The notes under the pieces: model-generated
Database searches by the model: none
The model's input: the letters and a program-made list of their open reading frames with translations, nothing else
Told to the model about the DNA's origin: nothing
Position numbers and translations under genes: made by a program
Source: Microbacteriaceae bacterium
GTDB lineage: Bacteria; Actinomycetota; Actinomycetes; Actinomycetales; Microbacteriaceae
Assembly: GCA_022701925.1 (NCBI GenBank)
Contig: JAKONM010000148.1
Span: 1-6,350 of the forward strand
Direction: 5' to 3'
DNA length: 6,350 nucleotides
Shown: piece by piece, positions 5,762 to 6,350 of the stretch
Layout: the number at the start of each line of letters is the position of its first letter
Numbering within the stretch: position 1 is the first letter of the stretch

Positions 5762-5863
5762 ATGGACTTCGAGGTTGAGAACTACGACGGGAACGACCTG
5801 GTCGGCGGATACGCCGTGCCGATGGACCCGATGGACCTGCTGCAGTGCGACTCCTGCCAGTGA
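5762..5863 (+). CDS. 33-aa ORF encoding a detached NrdA-type redox tail (C-D-S-C-Q)
   Basis: The ORF encodes 33 residues ending in VPMDPMDLLQCDSCQ. Cys29 and Cys32 have the position, spacing and terminal Gln of the swinging tail of class I RNR alpha subunits. That tail reduces the active-site disulfide and is itself reduced by thioredoxin or glutaredoxin. The peptide has eight acidic and no basic residues. It is in the +1 frame relative to nrdA, begins 4 nt after the nrdA TAG, has its own ATG and a good ribosome site, and precedes nrdB by 53 bp. The same frame is open back to 5606 without a stop, so a one-base shift between about 5707 and 5757 would fuse it to NrdA. Candidate sites are CCCCC at 5717-5721 and GGGGG at 5748-5752. 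It may be a true separate gene, a product of frameshifting, or a recent mutation or sequence error. Homology to the NrdA tail is strongly supported by sequence and place. Confidence 0.75.
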   Translation: MDFEVENYDGNDLVGGYAVPMDPMDLLQCDSCQ

Positions 5864-5916
5864 TGGCGGCGCACTCCTGATGAGCGACTGACGACGAAGA
5901 GGAAGAGGGACACGAC

Positions 5917-6350
5917 ATGGGCATCCTCGGCACCGGCATCCAGGAGGGACTCCTCCTGAAGCCCGTCCGCTACCAGTGGGCGATGGACCTGTACGAGCAG
6001 GCCGTCGCGAACACCTGGTTCCCGAACGAGATCCAGCTGGGCGAGGACATCGCCGACTTCAAGCGGATGACGGACGAGGAGCGCCACGCGGTGACGTTCC
6101 TGATGAGCTACTTCAACCCGAGCGAGCTGCTCGTGAACAAGGCGCTCGCGTTCGGGGTGTACCCCTACGTCAACGCTCCCGAGGCGCACCTCTACCTCGC
6201 GAAGCAGATGTGGGAGGAGGCCAACCACTGCATGTCGTTCGAGTACGTCCTGGAGACGTTCCCGATCGACCGCGACGAGGCCTACAACTCCCACGTCGAC
6301 ATCCCGTCGATGGCCGCCAAGGAGGCCTTCGAGGTCGAGTTCATCAAGCG
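5917..6350 (+). CDS. nrdB: Class Ic-type ribonucleoside-diphosphate reductase beta subunit, 3' partial
   Basis: The first 144 codons of the radical-generating subunit are present; the rest lies beyond the window. The start ATG is preceded by AGAGGGA (5904-5910). Trp34 aligns with E. coli Trp48 of the radical-transfer path. Glu70 (FNPSE) aligns with metal ligand Asp84, with the same 36-residue spacing from the Trp. Glu101 and His104 (WEEANH) align with ligands Glu115 and His118. Phe108 aligns with the radical Tyr122. Glu for Asp and Phe for Tyr are together the class Ic hallmark known from Chlamydia trachomatis, where a Mn(IV)/Fe(III) centre replaces the tyrosyl radical. The remaining ligands (Glu204, Glu238 and His241 equivalents) and the C-terminal docking tail are not in view. 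It probably shares the NrdR-controlled transcript with nrdA and the tail ORF. Confidence 0.93.
   Translation, partial: MGILGTGIQEGLLLKPVRYQWAMDLYEQAVANTWFPNEIQLGEDIADFKRMTDEERHAVTFLMSYFNPSELLVNKALAFGVYPYVNAPEAHLYLAKQMWEEANHCMSFEYVLETFPIDRDEAYNSHVDIPSMAAKEAFEVEFIK

Noticed and set aside
1369..5763. A 1464-codon open frame on the minus strand across nrdA and the transporter gene
   Set aside because: It is a shadow of high-GC coding: composition is dominated by Arg, Ala, Gly, Val and His with no domain, and it lies antisense to the clearly conserved NrdA.
5862..5879. ATG overlapping the tail ORF stop (ATGA type), coding MAAHS
   Set aside because: Five codons with no ribosome site of its own; no reason to regard it as a gene.

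Overview
The window comes from a high-GC actinobacterium. The base composition is roughly 70% GC, there is a complete Lsr2-type nucleoid protein, and at least one gene looks leaderless. The genus cannot be fixed from these genes. No tRNA, rRNA, insertion sequence or CRISPR array was seen, and no gene-free stretch exceeds about 235 bases.

Left part (1-1801, + strand): the 3' end of a sugar-epimerase-like extended SDR gene, an AT-richer regulatory gap, lsr2 with a GC-rich hairpin behind it, then a short conserved actinobacterial gene of unknown function that probably starts leaderless. Middle (1818-3032, - strand): an MFS transporter convergent with that gene. The divergent gap at 3033-3252 carries two NrdR boxes 32 bp apart, a promoter overlapping the second box, and an inverted pair of DnaA-box-like sites.

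Right part (3253-6350, + strand): a class I ribonucleotide reductase (RNR) operon. It holds nrdA (834 aa, ATP-cone plus catalytic barrel), a 33-codon ORF ending in CDSCQ, and the first 144 codons of nrdB. NrdB has Glu at the E. coli Asp84 position and Phe at the Tyr122 position, which is the class Ic (Chlamydia-type, Mn/Fe) signature.

The most interesting observations are in NrdA. First, its stop codon falls before the redox-active C-terminal Cys pair, and that pair is encoded just downstream, in another frame, by the small ORF with its own ATG and Shine-Dalgarno sequence. Second, the residue aligned with the thiyl-radical cysteine (E. coli Cys439) is Ser, although the flanking Asn and Glu, the Cys225 and Cys462 partners and the Tyr-Tyr radical relay are all present. 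Either this is an unusual split or altered RNR, or the locus carries one or two small mutations or sequence errors. Raw reads and homologue alignments would decide.
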